Origin: Nocardia pneumoniae NBRC 100136
GTDB taxonomy: Bacteria > Actinomycetota > Actinomycetes > Mycobacteriales > Mycobacteriaceae
Direction: 5' to 3'
NCBI RefSeq assembly: GCF_000308755.1
Contig: NZ_BAGF01000076.1
Coordinates: 1 to 64,000, forward strand
DNA length: 64,000 bases
Shown piece by piece: positions 51,292-59,926 of the stretch. The first letter of the stretch is position 1. Each line of letters begins with the position of its first letter. Made by a program: the position numbers and the translations under genes. The notes beneath the pieces were generated by a model. It ran no database searches. It saw only the letters and a program-made list of their open reading frames with translations, and had not been told where the DNA came from.

Positions 51292-52404
51292 TCAGGGACG
51301 CAGATCGGCGTGCGGGTCGAGAATTTCCACGTTCTGCTGTTTGCCCGCCTCCAGAAAGGCGAGCAGAGCATGTGCCTCGGCTTCCACGGCCGCGCGCTCG
51401 GTGTTGGTCCATGCCCTGATCGGGCTGATCCGGAGCCGGGCCGTCTTCGCGTTCGCGAAGACCTTGTACAACCCCGCGAGAAACCCGTCGACCAGGATCG
51501 GCGACACCTGCGCGGCGAAGGCGCGTAGCGGAGGGGCCGCGCCGTCGGGCACGATCCTGGTCCGGTCCTGGTGCGAGAGCAGGGCGTTGTCGTACCAACC
51601 GAGCAACCGGACCGGAGCGGGAAGATCCGGATCGGCAAGTTCGCCGTCGGCGACGTCGTAGAGCGTGCGGCCGCGCTCGTCGGTGTAGGTGCGCACCCGG
51701 TCGCCGAGTTGGGCGACCGCGTGCTTCATGCCGGGCAACTTCGACCAGGTCTGCATGTCCATCGTGCTGGCCGGGCCGAAGGCGCGCAGGTAGCGGAAGA
51801 GCAGCTCGGCCAGCGGGTACGTCGGGTCGAGCGGAGCGCCCAGCCACGGTTCGACCCGCGACCAGATCGGCCTGCTGCTGTCCTTCCATTTCCCGCGGGG
51901 CGGAGTCTGCAGGACCGGCAGCTGATACAGCCAGGTCTGCAGCACCGCGCCCGCGTCGCGATCGGGGTACCGCTCGGCGGCGCGGGCGCGCAGGTCCGCC
52001 GCGGACATCGGTTCGTCGCCGAGCGCCGCCTCACCGTGCCCGCGCACCTCCTCCGGATCCAGACCCACCATCGCGCCGTAGTTGAAACCCTTACGGAACG
52101 GCACCTTTTCGAGCTCCGGCTGGACGTGCGGCGCGATCCGCAGCGCGTCGGCGGGAGTGACCAGGTGAATCGTGCCGCGCATCAGGGTGATCCGGACCAG
52201 CGAGCGGTCCTCCAGCGCGGCCGACACCGTCGTCGGATCGAAATCCGCGACGCGACTCCACAATGCGACGAACGGCGGCGGCGAATCCTGGGCCTGGAGA
52301 CCGACGAGATGGTCGCACATCTCGTGCACGGTCAACCGCGAGCGCTCCAGCAGATGCTGGCGGGCCAGCAGGGTCCGGTTCAGTACCCGGTTGGACAGCT
52401 TCAT
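51292..52404 (-). CDS. AlkZ-like winged-helix DNA-binding protein
   Basis: A 370-residue protein of the HTH_42/AlkZ family. The block LTVHEMCDHLVGLQAQDSPP contains the QxQ motif of AlkZ-type DNA glycosylases. Tandem winged-helix-like repeats follow, with RITLMRGTIHLVTPADALRI and a C-terminal LLGWYDNALLSHQDRTRIVP. Characterised members repair interstrand crosslinks or self-protect against DNA-damaging natural products, but most chromosomal copies are uncharacterised. It lies 22 bases upstream of the quinone oxidoreductase in the opposite order of transcription (both leftward), so the two may share a transcript. Confidence 0.75.
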   Translation of the reverse strand: MKLSNRVLNRTLLARQHLLERSRLTVHEMCDHLVGLQAQDSPPPFVALWSRVADFDPTTVSAALEDRSLVRITLMRGTIHLVTPADALRIAPHVQPELEKVPFRKGFNYGAMVGLDPEEVRGHGEAALGDEPMSAADLRARAAERYPDRDAGAVLQTWLYQLPVLQTPPRGKWKDSSRPIWSRVEPWLGAPLDPTYPLAELLFRYLRAFGPASTMDMQTWSKLPGMKHAVAQLGDRVRTYTDERGRTLYDVADGELADPDLPAPVRLLGWYDNALLSHQDRTRIVPDGAAPPLRAFAAQVSPILVDGFLAGLYKVFANAKTARLRISPIRAWTNTERAAVEAEAHALLAFLEAGKQQNVEILDPHADLRP

Positions 52405-52426
52405 GGCGGGTCGGTCGGCGTGCGGG

Positions 52427-53401
52427 TCAGCGCAGCGTGACCACGACCTTGCCGGTGGCGGTGCGGTTGTCCAGCGAGGCGATCGCCTCGGCCGCCTGGT
52501 CCAGCGGGTAGAGCGCCGTCTCCGGCGGCGCGATCTTCCCGGATGCCAGCAGCGGTTCCACCTCGGCCCACTGCTCCTGCAGATAGCCCGGATGCGACAT
52601 CACCCATTCCCCCCACGCCGCGCCGACCACCTCGACGTTCTTCAGCAGCAGCCGGTTGACCTTGACGGTGGGGATCTCACCGGCGGTGAATCCCACCACC
52701 AGCAACCGTCCCGCCGAGGCGAGTGAGCGAATGCTGTCGGTGAAGCGCTCGCCGCCGACCGGGTCGAGCACGATGTCGACGCCGCGACCGCCGGTCAGCT
52801 CCTTTACCGCGGCGAGCCAGCCGTCGGTCAGCACCACGTCGGTGGCGCCGTTCGCGCGGGCCACCTCGGCCTTGGCTTCCGTGCTCACCACGGCGATCAC
52901 CCGGCCCGCGCCGAGCGCCGCGGCCATCCGGAGCGTCGAGGTGCCGATGCCGCCCGCCGCGCCGTGCACCAGCACGGTCTCACCCGCGGCCAGCCTGCCC
53001 CGGTTGCGCAGGCAGAAGTGCACGGTCAGGTCGTTGAACAGGATGCCGGCGCCCGCCTCCAGCGAGACGTTGTCGGGCAGCCGGAACACCATCGCCGCGG
53101 GCACGACGGCGGTCTCGGCCATGGCGTTGCCGAGCAGGGTCAGCGCCACCACCCGGTCACCCGCCCGCACGTGCGCGTCCTGCGGGGCCTCCCGGACGAT
53201 GCCCGAGACCTCGCCGCCGACGACGAAGGGCAATTCCGGCTTCATCTGGTAGAGGCCGCGCGTCATCAGCACATCGGGGAAGGCGACACCCGCCGCGTGC
53301 ACGTCGATCACGACGCCGCCCGGGTAGGACGCGGGCTCCGGGATGTCCACGATCTCGACCGCTTCCGGTCCTTCCAGCTTGCTCACCTGAGCTGCGCGCA
53401 T
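52427..53401 (-). CDS. NADPH:quinone oxidoreductase family protein
   Basis: A 324-residue zinc-independent MDR enzyme. It begins MRAAQVSKLEGPEAVEIVDI, has VHAAGVAFPDVLMTRGLYQ and VVGGEVSGIV, the Rossmann motif VLVHGAAGGIGTSTLRMAAA, and VDIVLDPVGGERFTDSIRSL. No zinc-ligand cysteines are present. It reduces quinones or enoyl-like substrates with NADPH. It reads leftward from 53401, upstream of and in the same direction as the AlkZ-like gene. Confidence 0.85.
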   Translation of the reverse strand: MRAAQVSKLEGPEAVEIVDIPEPASYPGGVVIDVHAAGVAFPDVLMTRGLYQMKPELPFVVGGEVSGIVREAPQDAHVRAGDRVVALTLLGNAMAETAVVPAAMVFRLPDNVSLEAGAGILFNDLTVHFCLRNRGRLAAGETVLVHGAAGGIGTSTLRMAAALGAGRVIAVVSTEAKAEVARANGATDVVLTDGWLAAVKELTGGRGVDIVLDPVGGERFTDSIRSLASAGRLLVVGFTAGEIPTVKVNRLLLKNVEVVGAAWGEWVMSHPGYLQEQWAEVEPLLASGKIAPPETALYPLDQAAEAIASLDNRTATGKVVVTLR

Positions 53402-53614
53402 GAGCCGACCTCTCTGTCCTCGCGACGGCATGGTCCGCGCCGACGCCACACCGACAACATAACGGGCGCGGCCGGACCACGTCCGCCGGAAGCCTTGCGG
53501 CGGACCGGATCGAGGCTGCGGCGGCTGTGGAATCCGCTGCCGCGGGCGCCTGTCGTGAACAGCCGATTTTGTTATGCTGACCGCGACCTGTCGGTCGGGA
53601 GGGAAGGGGGATTC

Positions 53615-53947
53615 ATGGTCGAGCGAAACCAGTCGCAACCTGCGACGACGATGCACGTCGATCCGGCGGCGCTGCGGTCGTTCGCCCAGACTTTGCGCAC
53701 CGAGGCCACGGCCGTCACCGATCTGGGCAGAGGCGAGGGTTTCGCCGCCGCCGTGGCGGCGCTGCCCGGCACCGATTTCGGTCCGGTGGCTCAGCGCGCG
53801 AGCGACGCCGCGCATCGCTGCCTCGAACGCATCGGCGCACGCCTCACCACGGTCGCCGACAACCTGCACGACGCGGCGGGCAAGTACGAACTGGCCGAGG
53901 ACGACTTCGCGGCGAAACTCCGGGCGATCGGACTGCGACTGCCATGA
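53615..53947 (+). CDS. EspC-like type VII secretion small protein
   Basis: A 110-residue helical protein. MHVDPAALRSFAQTLRTEAT starts a long helix; the middle has LPGTDFGPVAQRASDAAHRC and the end VADNLHDAAGKYELAEDDFA, where the final YxxxD pattern (Y91-x-x-x-E/D) resembles the type VII export signal. The layout matches EspC/ESX-associated proteins. The stop overlaps the start of the next gene (ATGA), so the two are coupled and probably exported together. No ESX machinery is in the window. Confidence 0.72.
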   Translation: MVERNQSQPATTMHVDPAALRSFAQTLRTEATAVTDLGRGEGFAAAVAALPGTDFGPVAQRASDAAHRCLERIGARLTTVADNLHDAAGKYELAEDDFAAKLRAIGLRLP

Positions 53948-55065
53948 CGCTCACCATCCCCGACGTAGTGAACTGGCAGCCGGAGCAGCTGTCGGCGGCG
54001 GGTGAGCTCGCCGGAACCATGTCCCAAGGCCTGGACACCGCGGTCGGCAAGGGCATCGACGACACCAGGGCGCTCGCCGACGCGCAGAAGTGGTCCGGCT
54101 CCGCGGGCGACGCCGCGAACACCAGGATGCATACCGAGAAGACCCGCGCCTCCGCGGTGAGCGCCGCACTGCTGGAGTTGAAATCCGCCCTCACCGCCCA
54201 GGTGCAGAACCTTACCGAGGCGAAAGCCAAGGTGCTGCGTCTGCGCGACGACGCGCTCAACCAGACGCCGCCCTTCGAGGTCGCGGCCAACGGCGCCGTG
54301 GACGCCAAGGGGCGGATCGCCTACCTCCGCGCGCACGCCGACAAGGCCGATGTGGAGGGGTTGGTCTTCCAGGAGGCGCTCCAGGCGGCCTCCCGCACCT
54401 GGGAGCTGACCAACGCGTTGAAAACCGCACACGACGTGGCCGAGCAGGCGAGAACACAGGTGGAGGGCGCGGTCGGCAAGCTGGAAGCGGCGTTCGCCGG
54501 GCTGGGCGAACCCAGCGTGAACGTGCCCGCGCCCGCCGCGACCGCACCGGCGAGTACTTCGGGTCCACCGGTCGCCGACCAGTCGTCGAACCGTCCGAAT
54601 CAGCTGATGTCCGGCCAGCACGGCAACTCGGGGTCGCCGCACGGCACGTCGGGCACGCCGCACCACACCGGCCCGGGCCCGTCCGCGCCGACCGGGCCGC
54701 TGCCGAGCGGCGATATCGCGCGATGGATCGCGGAGGCCAAGCAGAAGCTCATCGCGATGGGCTACGACCCCAAGGACATCGATGAGCGGGCAATCGCCCT
54801 GATCATCCAGCACGAGTCCGCTGGTAACCCGTACGCCGAGAACCGGTGGGACAGCAACTGGGTCGCCGGGCATCCGTCCAAGGGGCTGATGCAGACCATC
54901 GACAGCACGTTCAACGCCTACAAGGCGCCCGGCCACGACGACATCTGGAACCCGGTGGACAACATCATCGCCGGAGTGCGGTACTCGATCGACCGCTACG
55001 GGTCACTCGCCAATGTGCCCGGTGTGGCTGCCGTGAACTCGGGAGGCGCGTACCAGGGTTATTGA
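53944..55065 (+). CDS. WXG100-like protein fused to a lytic transglycosylase domain
   Basis: A 373-residue protein. The N-terminal 170 residues form a long helical hairpin with a WSG turn (QKWSGSAGDAANTRMHTEKT, position 50), like WXG100/ESX substrates. A low-complexity Pro/Gly/His linker (GSPHGTSGTPHHTGPGPSAP) follows. The C-terminal 100 residues are an SLT lytic transglycosylase: AIALIIQHESAGNPYAENRW with catalytic Glu 291, then GLMQTIDSTFNAY and NIIAGVRYSIDRYGS. It probably cleaves peptidoglycan after type VII export. The upstream EspC-like gene overlaps its start. Confidence 0.85.
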   Translation: MTLTIPDVVNWQPEQLSAAGELAGTMSQGLDTAVGKGIDDTRALADAQKWSGSAGDAANTRMHTEKTRASAVSAALLELKSALTAQVQNLTEAKAKVLRLRDDALNQTPPFEVAANGAVDAKGRIAYLRAHADKADVEGLVFQEALQAASRTWELTNALKTAHDVAEQARTQVEGAVGKLEAAFAGLGEPSVNVPAPAATAPASTSGPPVADQSSNRPNQLMSGQHGNSGSPHGTSGTPHHTGPGPSAPTGPLPSGDIARWIAEAKQKLIAMGYDPKDIDERAIALIIQHESAGNPYAENRWDSNWVAGHPSKGLMQTIDSTFNAYKAPGHDDIWNPVDNIIAGVRYSIDRYGSLANVPGVAAVNSGGAYQGY

Positions 55066-55234
55066 TCGGGTCGATAGCGGGGCCATTGCCATAGATCCTG
55101 GCCCGGGTGCCCCCTGGCGGACTATGAAGGAGGTACAGACGGCTCGACGCGAGGGTGTGACGTACGCCCCGTAAAGTCGTCACAACAGCACCGCATGAAG
55201 AAACGCGGCACACCGTGCAGCGCGAGGAGCACAA

Positions 55235-56008
55235 GTGTCACTCGATCAGCCACTCGCCCCGCTTCCCCAGGAGGGCATGGGCTTTGCTTCGGCGTGGCCC
55301 GTCCGGGCTGGCGATGTGGATCCCTACGACCGGTTGCGGTTCGATGCCATCGCCCGCTACCTGCAAGATATCGCCTGGGAAAACCTGCATAAGACGTTCT
55401 TCCATCGAAGCGACCCGAACTGGATCGTCCGCCGGACGGTCATCGACGTCATCCGCCCGATTCTGTGGCCGGACGAGGTGCGGTTGCTGCGGTGGTGCTC
55501 GGCGATGTCCACTCGGTGGACCAATATGCGCGTACGGATCACCAGCGGCAACGGTGGTCTGATCGAGACCGAGGGCTTCTGGATCAATATCAGCGAGTCC
55601 ACCGGCATGCCCTCGCGGATCAGCGACGAAGGCCTGGCCTACCTGGCCCGCACCGCCACCGAACACCGCCTGCGGTGGCGGCCGTACCTGACCGACGCCA
55701 CGCCGCCGGAGTCGGACACGGACATGCCATTCCCGGTGCGCGCGACCGACATCGATCAGTACAACCACGTCAACAACGCCTGCTACTGGCAGGCGGTGGA
55801 GCAGTTCCTGGTCGAATATCCCAAGCTGCTCGCTGGGCCGCACCGCGCGGTGATCGAGTACGTCGCTCCGGTGCTGGCCCGCCAGCACGTGACCGTGCGC
55901 AGCCGGTACGAGCCGGGCGACCGGACCGGGCAGCCGGTGCTGCGATTATGGTTCGTGGTCGGCGGGACCACCACCACCGTGGTCCGCATCATGCCACTGC
56001 CGGGCTGA
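55235..56008 (+). CDS. Acyl-ACP thioesterase-family protein
   Basis: A 257-residue double-hotdog protein. The first module has VRAGDVDPYDRLRFDAIARY, the second VRATDIDQYNHVNNACYWQA, where the N-H-V-N block is the thioesterase signature; EYVAPVLARQHVTVRSRYEP completes the fold. Such enzymes release fatty acids from acyl carrier protein or CoA. It starts with GTG, with a GAGGAG ribosome site. It is separate from the WXG100-like pair (170 bases). Confidence 0.82.
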   Translation: MSLDQPLAPLPQEGMGFASAWPVRAGDVDPYDRLRFDAIARYLQDIAWENLHKTFFHRSDPNWIVRRTVIDVIRPILWPDEVRLLRWCSAMSTRWTNMRVRITSGNGGLIETEGFWINISESTGMPSRISDEGLAYLARTATEHRLRWRPYLTDATPPESDTDMPFPVRATDIDQYNHVNNACYWQAVEQFLVEYPKLLAGPHRAVIEYVAPVLARQHVTVRSRYEPGDRTGQPVLRLWFVVGGTTTTVVRIMPLPG

Positions 56009-56310
56009 TCCGCCTCTCCGCGTATTCAGGCCGTACAAGTCGAGTGCCGCGAGATCTACGTACAGGTCCCACGTGGGGTGCCACTCGAGTTCTGGGCGTA
56101 CCCGGCGAGTTACCCATGTTCTTGCGAAACCAGATGTTGCGTAAGTGCCGTACCAGTCGGGGGATACGGAAGTCACATTCTGCGTTCGGTCCCGGTCCGT
56201 TCTGGCCTACTTGATCGGTTACCGACGCACTACGCGATCAGTTGACTGATCGAGACGCGACGCGCGGAGAGCCGGTCGGATCTCGAGTGATCCGACCGGC
56301 ATCCTGGCTC
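56009..56310. other. Gap with two symmetric elements
   Basis: No gene is supported. A palindrome CGATCAG-ttga-CTGATCG lies at 56235-56252 and a 12-bp terminator hairpin at 56271-56300. Both lie beyond the fprB stop in its transcription direction. Confidence 0.5.
56271..56300. terminator. Terminator of the ferredoxin reductase gene
   Basis: GCCGGTCGGATC (56271-56282) and GATCCGACCGGC (56289-56300) pair perfectly around a six-base loop, 11 bases beyond the leftward fprB stop. No U-run follows, as is usual in high-GC actinobacteria. Confidence 0.85.
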
Positions 56311-57981
56311 TCAGCCGCGGGCAGCTTTGAGCAGGTCTTCCCGGGTGGTGAATTTGACCCTGGGCCGGCCCGCGGTCTTGCCCGCCGCCTTCTCGGCCTG
56401 GTCGATCGCCTTCCAGCCCGCTCGGTCCACCAGGTCGGCCTGACGCTGGGACAGCAGGGTCTTCAGCGCGGCGCGGTCGCCTTCCGGCGCACCGAGTTTG
56501 CCCGCGGTGAAATCGGCGAGCAGCAGTTCCACCGTCTCCTCGGAGTCGGTCCGGTTCGAGCCGATGACGCCGCGTGGGCCGCGCTTGATCCAGCCGCTGA
56601 CGTACACACCGGGCAGTGGCGTGCCGTCGTCGCCGATGACCCGGCCGTTCTCGTTGGGCACGACGCCGCGCCGCTCGTCGAACGGCAGGCCGGCGACCGG
56701 CTCGCCGCGGTAGCCGATGGACCGCAACACCAGCGTGGCGTCGATGGTCTCGGTGCGGTCGGTCGGCCTGGCCACCAGCTGGCCCTGCGCGTCGAACAGT
56801 TCGTTGTGCACGACCTGGACCGACTCCACCCGGTCGGTTCCGGTCAGCGCGGTGGGCGAGACCAGGTAGCGGAACACGATCCGCTTGTTGCCCTCGGCGC
56901 GGCGACCGGCCGCGTATTCCTTGGCGAGCGTGTACTTCAAGCCCAGCGACGGCTCGATCTCCGGGTCGTCGACGATCGCCTGGCTGACGTGGTCGAGTTC
57001 CAGATCGGCGCCGTCCACGACCACGTCGACCCCCTTCAGGTGGGCGAGGGCCAGGAACTCCGACGAGGTGTAGGCCGCCTGCAACGGACCGCGCCTGCCG
57101 AGTATCACAACTTCGCGAATGTTGCTCTGTCGCAAGGCATCCAGCGCATAGTCGGCGATGTCGGTCTTGGCGAGCTCGTCGGGGTCGACGGTCAGCACGC
57201 GCGCCACGTCCAACGCGACGTTGCCGTTGCCGACGATCACGGCCCGCTCACCGGACAGGTCGAAGGTCCGGTCGGCGTAGTCGGGGTGGCCGTTGTACCA
57301 GGCGACGAACTCGGTGGCGGAGTGGCTGCCCGGCAGATCCTCGCCGGGGATGCCCATCCGGCGGTCGGTCGAGGCGCCGACCGCGTAGATCACGGCGTGG
57401 TGGTGGCGCAACAGTTCCTCGTGCGAGATATGCGTGCCTACCTCGACATTCAGGTAGTACTGCAGCGTCTCCCGGCGGAACGCGGACTCGAACATGTTCG
57501 ACACCATCTTGGTGCCGGGGTGGTCGGGGGCGACGCCCGCCCGGACCAGGCCCCATGGCGTCGGCAGCCGGTCGAACATCTCGATCTCGACGTCGGCCCT
57601 GCGCAGCAGTTCGTCGGCCGCGTAGCAGGCCGCGGGCCCGGCGCCGACGATCGCGACGCGCAGCGTGCCCAGTTCCCTCGGTGGACGCGCGGGCGTGACG
57701 ATCGGATCGAAGTTCGATTCCAGCGGGTGCCGTTGGAAATAGGCGGCATTGATCTCCCGGAACCGCGCCAGCGAGGCGGTCAGGTCGTCCTCGGAGAAGA
57801 TGGCCTCCACCGGGCACGCGTCGACACAGGCGCCGCAGTCGATACAGGTGTCGGGGTCGATGTAGAGCATCTCGGTCGTCGCGAACTCCGGCTGGTCCGG
57901 GGTGGGACGGATGCAGTCGACCGGGCACTCGGAAACGCAGCTGGCGTCGTTGCAACAACGCTGCGTGATTACGTAGGCCAT
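56311..57981 (-). CDS. fprB: Ferredoxin/ferredoxin-NADP reductase fusion, FprB type
   Basis: A 556-residue protein. The N-terminal 7Fe-type ferredoxin domain has CCNDASCVSECPVDCIRP and CIDCGACVDACPVEAIF. The rest is an adrenodoxin-reductase-like flavoprotein with FAD motif VAIVGAGPAACYAADELLRR, PTPWGLVRAGVAPDHPGTK, NADP motif VIVGNGNVALDVARVLTVD and GWIKRGPRGVIGSNRTDSEE. It passes electrons between NADPH and iron-sulfur partners, as in M. tuberculosis FprB. It stands alone, followed by a terminator. Confidence 0.93.
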   Translation of the reverse strand: MAYVITQRCCNDASCVSECPVDCIRPTPDQPEFATTEMLYIDPDTCIDCGACVDACPVEAIFSEDDLTASLARFREINAAYFQRHPLESNFDPIVTPARPPRELGTLRVAIVGAGPAACYAADELLRRADVEIEMFDRLPTPWGLVRAGVAPDHPGTKMVSNMFESAFRRETLQYYLNVEVGTHISHEELLRHHHAVIYAVGASTDRRMGIPGEDLPGSHSATEFVAWYNGHPDYADRTFDLSGERAVIVGNGNVALDVARVLTVDPDELAKTDIADYALDALRQSNIREVVILGRRGPLQAAYTSSEFLALAHLKGVDVVVDGADLELDHVSQAIVDDPEIEPSLGLKYTLAKEYAAGRRAEGNKRIVFRYLVSPTALTGTDRVESVQVVHNELFDAQGQLVARPTDRTETIDATLVLRSIGYRGEPVAGLPFDERRGVVPNENGRVIGDDGTPLPGVYVSGWIKRGPRGVIGSNRTDSEETVELLLADFTAGKLGAPEGDRAALKTLLSQRQADLVDRAGWKAIDQAEKAAGKTAGRPRVKFTTREDLLKAARG

Positions 57982-58103
57982 ATTGTGCTGATCCTCGAAG
58001 ATGTGCGTGGGCTGTGGCCACCCCCAAGGGGTGATGTGATGCCGCTTTCAGTTTGCCTCGAGTGTGGTCGAGACCTCTCGCCCGGAGGGCTTACCGTATC
58101 CCC

Positions 58104-58595
58104 ATGGTGCGGACTCTGATCCTCATGCGGCACGGCAAATCGGCTTATCCGGATGGCGTGGACGATCACCAGCGCCCGCTGGCGCCGCGGGGGCGGCGCG
58201 AGGCCGGACTGGCAGGTCGGTGGCTGCGCGAGACCCAGCCGCCGATCGATGCCGTGCGCTGCTCCACCGCCACGCGCACCAGGCAGACGCTGACCGCCAC
58301 CGGGATCGCCGCGCCGGTCGTGTTCGAGTCCTCGATCTACGAGGCCGCACCCGAGACGCTCATCGAGCTGATCCAGCTCAGCGACGACGACGTGGCGACG
58401 CTGCTGGTGCTCGGGCACGCGCCGGGCATGCCGTGGACGGCGTGGGAATTGGCGAGCGATCACGACTGCGCGCCTGCCGTCGAACTGAGCAGGAAATTCC
58501 CGACCTCGGCACTCGCGGTACTGCGATTCGACCGCCCCTGGGCCGACGTCGACCCGGGAACCGGCGAGCTGACCCACTTCCATATCCCGCGCTGA
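58104..58595 (+). CDS. SixA-like histidine phosphatase
   Basis: A 163-residue histidine phosphatase. The RHG motif is LILMRHGKSAYPDG; the second catalytic region is VLGHAPGMPWTAWELAS with the acid and histidine; RCSTATRTRQTLTATGI is the middle block. SixA members dephosphorylate phosphohistidine proteins or other small substrates. The start at 58104 places the RHG near the N-terminus, as in the family. It converges with a small membrane gene, with a shared hairpin. Confidence 0.85.
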   Translation: MVRTLILMRHGKSAYPDGVDDHQRPLAPRGRREAGLAGRWLRETQPPIDAVRCSTATRTRQTLTATGIAAPVVFESSIYEAAPETLIELIQLSDDDVATLLVLGHAPGMPWTAWELASDHDCAPAVELSRKFPTSALAVLRFDRPWADVDPGTGELTHFHIPR

Positions 58596-58620
58596 CCGCG
58601 CAGGCGCGCGCGGTCAGCGC
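58589..58620. terminator. Bidirectional hairpin between converging genes
   Basis: GCGCTGACCGCGC (58589-58601) and GCGCGGTCAGCGC (58608-58620) form a 13-bp stem with a six-base loop that overlaps the stops of both the phosphatase and the small membrane protein gene. Confidence 0.8.
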
Positions 58621-58817
58621 AGTAACTTGCCGCCCAGCACGACGATCGCGCCGAGAACGACCAGCAGAACGAAGGCGGCGAAACCACCGAACAGCCACCA
58701 CACCACGCCCAGCGCGAGCGCGAACGGCGCGACCGCGATGGCGGTGATCACGGGGCTCTCCTTGACCGTCGCCAAGGCCGAACGGGCCCTGATGCGGTCG
58801 ATGTCCTTTCCAGGCAT
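58614..58817 (-). CDS. Small membrane protein
   Basis: A 67-residue protein (MPGKDIDRIRARSALATVKE) with two adjacent hydrophobic segments (SPVITAIAVAPFALALGVVW and FGGFAAFVLLVVLGAIVVLG) and a basic end. The start at 58817 fits a short polar N-terminus. No family is known; similar small two-span proteins are common. Confidence 0.6.
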   Translation of the reverse strand: MPGKDIDRIRARSALATVKESPVITAIAVAPFALALGVVWWLFGGFAAFVLLVVLGAIVVLGGKLLR

Positions 58818-58875
58818 GTTCCCAGGGTAGGCCGGAAGCCGGGACTTTGTCGGTGGGCAGTGGAATGCTGCACGA

Positions 58876-59247
58876 ATGGATTGGAAAATCGAGCTCGTCG
58901 CCATTCCGGTGACCGACGTCGACCGCGCCAAGGACTTCTACACCAAGATCGGCTTCAACGCCGACCACGACCACCGGGTCAACGAGAACCTGCGCTTCGT
59001 GCAGCTCACCCCGCCCGGTTCGGGCTGTTCCATCTGCATCGGCGAGGGCATCACCGAAGCCACCCCCGGCAGTGTCGAGGGCATGCAGATGGTGGTCGCC
59101 AGCGCGGAGGAGGCGTATCAGCAGCTGATCGCCGCGGGTGTCGACGCCACACCGGTGAAGGATCTCGGCTGGGGTCTGTTCACCTTCTTCTCCGATCCGG
59201 ACGGCAACAAATGGGCCGTCCAGCAATTGCCCGACTACAGCAGCTGA
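58876..59247 (+). CDS. VOC-family protein
   Basis: A 123-residue glyoxalase/bleomycin-resistance-fold protein. It starts IELVAIPVTDVDRAKDFYTK then IGFNADHDHRV, and ends WGLFTFFSDPDGNKWAVQQL. This is the two-module VOC layout. The GTP-independent function is unknown; some members are metal-dependent isomerases or resistance proteins. It diverges from the small membrane gene. Confidence 0.85.
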   Translation: MDWKIELVAIPVTDVDRAKDFYTKIGFNADHDHRVNENLRFVQLTPPGSGCSICIGEGITEATPGSVEGMQMVVASAEEAYQQLIAAGVDATPVKDLGWGLFTFFSDPDGNKWAVQQLPDYSS

Positions 59248-59412
59248 CCAGCGCGATCCTTTCCCGTCGTCCCTGGTCGGCACGCACCCCCGCCGCAACC
59301 ATTCCGGCTCCGCTCCCGTTTCGAGCGCAGCGAGACCGAGCATTGCCCGTGCGAGCGCACAAGGGGGCGCGAACACGCAGTGCCGCAGGCGCCGCACATC
59401 GAACGCAGCTTG

Positions 59413-59430
59413 CTTGGAGTGCACTCCAGG
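59413..59430. promoter_or_regulatory. MerR-type operator
   Basis: CTTGGAGTGCACTCCAGG is a near-perfect dyad (GGAGTGCACTCC core) 41 bases before the MerR gene start. It sits where MerR proteins bind, between widely spaced -35 and -10 elements (TTGCTT upstream, GACTAG downstream). Confidence 0.7.
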
Positions 59431-59470
59431 TGACTAGCGTCGTCGGTGTTCATCGGGAAAGGCGAGCACA

Positions 59471-59926
59471 GTGAGTGAAACCGCACTGCAGGAGGACAGA
59501 AGCGATCGGGAGCAGCCGCGGTACTCGATCGGCGAGGCCGCCGAGCGATCCGGACTGAGCCGGGACACGTTGCGCTGGTACGAGCGGATCGGGCTGATGG
59601 ATTACATCGGCCGGGATCACACCGGCAAGCGCCGGTTCAGTGATCGCGATCTGGAATGGCTGGCGTTGATCGGCCGGCTGCGCACCACGGGCATGTCGGT
59701 GGCGGACATGGTCCGCTACGCCGAGCTGGTGCGCGCGGGGGAAACCACGTTCCCGCAGCGGCTGGAGATGTTCCGGAACACCCGCGCCGAGGTACTCGCC
59801 AAGATCGATGAACTTCGTCAGACCCTGGCCGTGCTGGACTACAAGATCGCCCTGTACGAGGGCAAAACCAAGGAGGCCCAGCCGGCCGCGGTCACCGCGC
59901 ACGACAGCGAAGGGATCAACCTATGA
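59471..59926 (+). CDS. MerR-family regulator
   Basis: A 151-residue MerR protein. YSIGEAAERSGLSRDTLRWY, then ERIGLMDYIGRDHTGKRRFS, is the winged helix. LEWLALIGRLRTTGMSVADM and a C-terminal coiled coil (AEVLAKIDELRQTLAVLDYK) follow. It resembles AdhR/NmlR-type regulators of electrophile detoxification. It starts with GTG. The stop overlaps the aldo/keto reductase start (ATGA), so the two form a coupled operon under the operator at 59413. Confidence 0.9.
   Translation: MSETALQEDRSDREQPRYSIGEAAERSGLSRDTLRWYERIGLMDYIGRDHTGKRRFSDRDLEWLALIGRLRTTGMSVADMVRYAELVRAGETTFPQRLEMFRNTRAEVLAKIDELRQTLAVLDYKIALYEGKTKEAQPAAVTAHDSEGINL

Noticed and set aside
55946..56176. Minus-strand 76-codon frame in the gap after the thioesterase homologue
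   Set aside because: It overlaps the end of the thioesterase gene antisense, lacks a ribosome site and matches no known family.
56242..58119. Plus-strand frame of 625 codons
   Set aside because: Antisense of fprB, whose iron-sulfur, FAD and NADP motifs are all in the minus frame.
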